Source: PALSA-505 sp036495485 | Lineage (GTDB): Bacteria; Actinomycetota; Actinomycetes; Streptosporangiales; Streptosporangiaceae | Direction: 5' to 3' | Length of the DNA: 10,589 bases | Assembly: GCA_036495485.1 (NCBI GenBank) | Contig: DASXMU010000255.1 | Span: 1-10,589, forward strand | Shown: positions 8,584-10,589 of the stretch, piece by piece | Layout: each line of letters starts with the position of its first letter | How positions within the stretch are numbered: the first letter of the stretch is position 1 | Translations under genes and position numbers: made by a program | Notes under the pieces: generated by a model | Told to the model about the DNA's origin: nothing | Databases searched by the model: none | What the model saw: the letters and a program-made list of their open reading frames with translations, nothing else

Positions 8584-8962
8584 TTACTGGCTCTTCCTAC
8601 TTGAGGTGGAGATGCGTGAGTCCAGGGTCATGGAACGCAGCACACGAGCGCGGAGCATGTAGCTTCGCCACGACATGCCCAGGTGGGTGCTGAGGATACG
8701 GCGCAGCGTTCGTTGCGAGACCCCGACCGCGCGGGCCGCATCACTGACCGTGACGTGGCCGAGGTGAGCACGGGTGTAGTCGGTGGCCGCAGTGACAAGC
8801 GGGTCGTTCGAGACCGGCAAGTGCAATGGTCTCTCGTCATCCAGCGCTTCCGGGGAGTTTACAGTCTGTTTCGAGCGCAGACCGTGCCCTGGCTGGTGAT
8901 CCAGGACACGCCCGAGTAAGGAATCCTGATGCCTACGCTGATCTACTCCATGTCCGTGTCGC
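8584..8962 (-). pseudogene. Remnant of an AraC-type transcriptional regulator
   Basis: The minus-strand frame is open from 8962 (after an in-frame TAG at 8965-8963) to TAA at 8584. It encodes an AraC-family helix-turn-helix segment: DPLVTAATDYTRAHLGHVTV, SDAARAVGVSQRTLRRILS, THLGMSWRSYMLRARVLRSM. Such regulators normally continue with a second helix-turn-helix (…VGFxSxSAFxRAF…). Here homology stops at about position 8620, after LRSMTL, and 12 unrelated residues precede the stop. The N-terminal cupin/sensor part is missing, and no ATG or GTG lies in the frame before the HTH; the first formal start is TTG 8826. Both ends are lost, so this is a decayed fragment, probably cut at its 3' side when the adjacent toxin-antitoxin genes were joined to it. 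Confidence 0.75.
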
Positions 8963-9102
8963 TAGCCTCCGCTATTCAGCGCTGATGGCAGTTGAGTGGC
9001 CTGGTGGCTTGGCTGTGGCTGTGAGCTGGGATTTCACGCTGGGGCGGCCTTGAATGGGGCGGCACCTTATGGGTGCGGGCGATCGGGGTGTCCGGGAACG
9101 CT

Positions 9103-9136
9103 AAGGGGACAGCCGCGCAGCGGCCGTCCCCTTTTT
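9103..9136 (+). terminator. Rho-independent terminator-like hairpin upstream of the transposase
   Basis: AAGGGGAC and GTCCCCTT (8 bp) enclose an A/C mismatch and a second stem GCCGC/GCGGC around the loop GCA, followed by a run of five T (9132-9136). On the + strand this is a textbook intrinsic terminator about 85 bp before the transposase start. It could stop outside transcription from entering the insertion sequence, which many elements do near their left end. Confidence 0.75.
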
Positions 9137-9220
9137 GCCTGGAAGGGCGAAGAGCGCCCTGGTTCTGGGAGATTACGGGTTACCACAGCCTTAATCCCCT
9201 GAACTGGAGCGCTCCTCGCC

Positions 9221-10589
9221 ATGCAGCATAACGGGTGGGACCATGCCCTAAAGGTCACCGCGGACGGGACCGGCCTGGTCGGCCATGCCGGCGCCATCTT
9301 GCTCCGCAAGGCCGCCGACCAGGCCGGACTCACCGGCCAGCTCAGCGTGGCGCTGCGGGGTAAGGGCGGGTCGCCACTGCTGGACCGGGGGATCGTGCTG
9401 CTCTCGCTGGCGGCCGCGATCGCGCTTGGGGCCACCAGCATGAGTGACATCGCGCTGCTGGCCCACTTGGCCCCGGTGCTCGGGGCCGCGCCGAGCGGGC
9501 CGACGGTGCGCCGCGCGCTGGACCTGGCCGGCGCCCCGGCCGCGCTGGATAAGATCGCCCGCGCCCGCGCGAAGGCCCGCGCGCACGTCTGGGACCTGAT
9601 CGGGAAGACCCCGGCCGGGTTCCCGTGGCTGGTCATCGCGGGCAAGACCCTGACGGGCTGGGTGGTCATCGACATGGACGCGACGCTGGTCACCGCGCAC
9701 TCGGACAAGGAAGGGGCGGCTCCTACCTGGAAGAAAGGGTACGGTTTCCACCCTTTGGGGGCGTGGTGCCGCAATACCCGCGAGTGCCTGGCCATGCTGC
9801 TGCGGCCCGGCAACGCGGGCTCGAACACGTTCACCGATCATAAAAAGGTGCTGGCCGCTGCCATCCGGCAGGTCCCCGCCCGGTTCCGGCGCAGGATCAT
9901 GGTCCGCGTCGACGGCGCCGGCGCCAGCCACGACCTGGTGAAGCACCTGCTGTCCCTGTCCTCAGCCCGCCGGAACGTCCTGTTCACCTGCGGGTGGATG
10001 ATCACCGCGGCTGACGAGCAGGCCATCAGGCTCCTGGCCGCCGGCGCGTGGAAGCCCGGCACCGCCCAGGACGGCAGCGCCGAGAAGGACAAGGACGCCG
10101 CCGAGATCACCGGCCTGATGACCAGGGCGGAAAACTGGCCGGACGGGCTGCGCTGGATCGTGCGCCGGGTGAAGCCGTCCCGCCGCCAGATGCGGAACCT
10201 GACCGCTTACGAGAAGAAGACCGGCTGGCGGTACTCGATCATCTGCACGAACATCCCCGGCACCGGGATCGGGGGCGTCCCGGGCAGCCACCACCCGCAG
10301 TACATCGACGTCGTGCACCGCGAGCACGCCTGCGTCGAGACCGCCGGCGTCCGCACCGCGAAAGCCATGGGCCTGCGCGGGCTGCCATCGAAAACGTGGC
10401 AGGTCAACACGGGCTGGGTCATCGCGGCGAACATCGCCGCCGACCTCGCCGCCTGGACCCGCCTCCTCGGCCACGGCGACGACCCGGAACTCCGGGACGC
10501 TGACCCGGATACGCTCCGCTACCGGGTCTGGCATATCCCCGCGAGGCTCGCCCGCCATGCCCGTCAGCGAACCCTTGCTATCAGCCCCG
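9221..10589 (+). CDS. IS1380-family transposase (3' end cut by window)
   Basis: The frame is open from ATG 9221 to the window end, 456 codons, close to the usual full length of IS1380 transposases (about 450-480 aa). This DDE recombinase moves its element by cutting and pasting DNA. Features: the N-terminal KVTADGTGLVGHAGAILLRK; the first catalytic Asp region VVIDMDATLVTAHSDKEGA (D151, with D153); the conserved YGFHPLGAWCRNTRECLAML; the second Asp in VRVDGAGASHDLV (D231); and a C-terminal REHACVETAG with candidate catalytic E373, then the typical GLPSKTWQVNTGWVIAAN. Nothing visible is broken. A 10-bp palindrome GGAGCGCTCC at 9206-9215 precedes the start and also supplies the purine-rich ribosome-site candidate. 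It follows a terminator-like hairpin, consistent with insertion sequence organisation. Confidence 0.92.
   Translation, partial: MQHNGWDHALKVTADGTGLVGHAGAILLRKAADQAGLTGQLSVALRGKGGSPLLDRGIVLLSLAAAIALGATSMSDIALLAHLAPVLGAAPSGPTVRRALDLAGAPAALDKIARARAKARAHVWDLIGKTPAGFPWLVIAGKTLTGWVVIDMDATLVTAHSDKEGAAPTWKKGYGFHPLGAWCRNTRECLAMLLRPGNAGSNTFTDHKKVLAAAIRQVPARFRRRIMVRVDGAGASHDLVKHLLSLSSARRNVLFTCGWMITAADEQAIRLLAAGAWKPGTAQDGSAEKDKDAAEITGLMTRAENWPDGLRWIVRRVKPSRRQMRNLTAYEKKTGWRYSIICTNIPGTGIGGVPGSHHPQYIDVVHREHACVETAGVRTAKAMGLRGLPSKTWQVNTGWVIAANIAADLAAWTRLLGHGDDPELRDADPDTLRYRVWHIPARLARHARQRTLAISP
9221..10589 (+). mobile_element. IS1380-family insertion sequence (partial; boundaries not resolved)
   Basis: The element is recognised by its transposase only. 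Its left end must lie between the AraC remnant (8962) and 9221, a 258-bp stretch that also holds the 9103-9136 terminator, a small AGGGCG/CGCCCT hairpin at 9144-9160 and no other gene. The right end lies beyond the window, so terminal inverted repeats and target duplication cannot be matched. Confidence 0.7.

Noticed and set aside
9067..9834. Minus-strand open frame (255 codons) opposite the transposase start
   Set aside because: It is antisense to the IS1380 catalytic domain, which has clear family motifs on the + strand; the product has no recognisable domain.
9962..10558. Minus-strand open frame (198 codons) near the right edge
   Set aside because: It is antisense to the conserved C-terminal half of the transposase and compositionally typical of a shadow frame.

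Overview
This is high-GC, GC3-rich DNA with frequent GTG starts and typical actinobacterial gene families: geosmin synthase, an ECF sigma factor with zinc-binding anti-sigma factors, a DUF433/PIN-like toxin-antitoxin pair and an IS1380-type transposase. A soil-type, geosmin-forming actinomycete fits. Nothing in the sequence fixes the genus.

Left block (1-4518, + strand). The window opens in the last 45 codons of a gene whose product resembles the C-terminus of a family 2B encapsulin shell protein. Six bases later comes a two-domain geosmin synthase of 804 aa. It has both metal-binding motif sets, a repetitive inter-domain linker, and a short GPTGLGT motif in both the linker and the C-terminal tail. 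The pair therefore looks like a shell-plus-cargo terpene compartment, though only the shell tail is visible. A DUF4239 (bestrophin-like) four-helix membrane protein follows, then a secreted, Pro/Thr-rich, probably membrane-anchored protein of unknown role.

Middle block (4519-7337, - strand after a convergent intergenic region with a strong hairpin). Read on the minus strand, this is a four-gene operon: a SigL-like ECF sigma factor, a ZAS-type membrane anti-sigma factor (ATGA overlap), a Lipoprotein_15-type lipoprotein, and a second anti-sigma factor paralogous to the first. One sigma factor with two paralogous anti-sigma factors around a lipoprotein suggests a cell-envelope sensing module. 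A TGAACG-N16-CGT match in front of the sigma gene fits an autoregulated ECF promoter.

Right block (7461-10589). A toxin-antitoxin module resembling VapB45/VapC45 is transcribed divergently from the sigma operon. A decayed AraC-type regulator fragment on the minus strand follows, then a terminator-like hairpin and an IS1380-family transposase that runs off the right edge. Toxin-antitoxin genes, a gene remnant and an insertion sequence together mark this end as accessory, rearranged DNA.

No tRNA, rRNA or CRISPR array was seen. No stretch over 300 bases lacks a gene.
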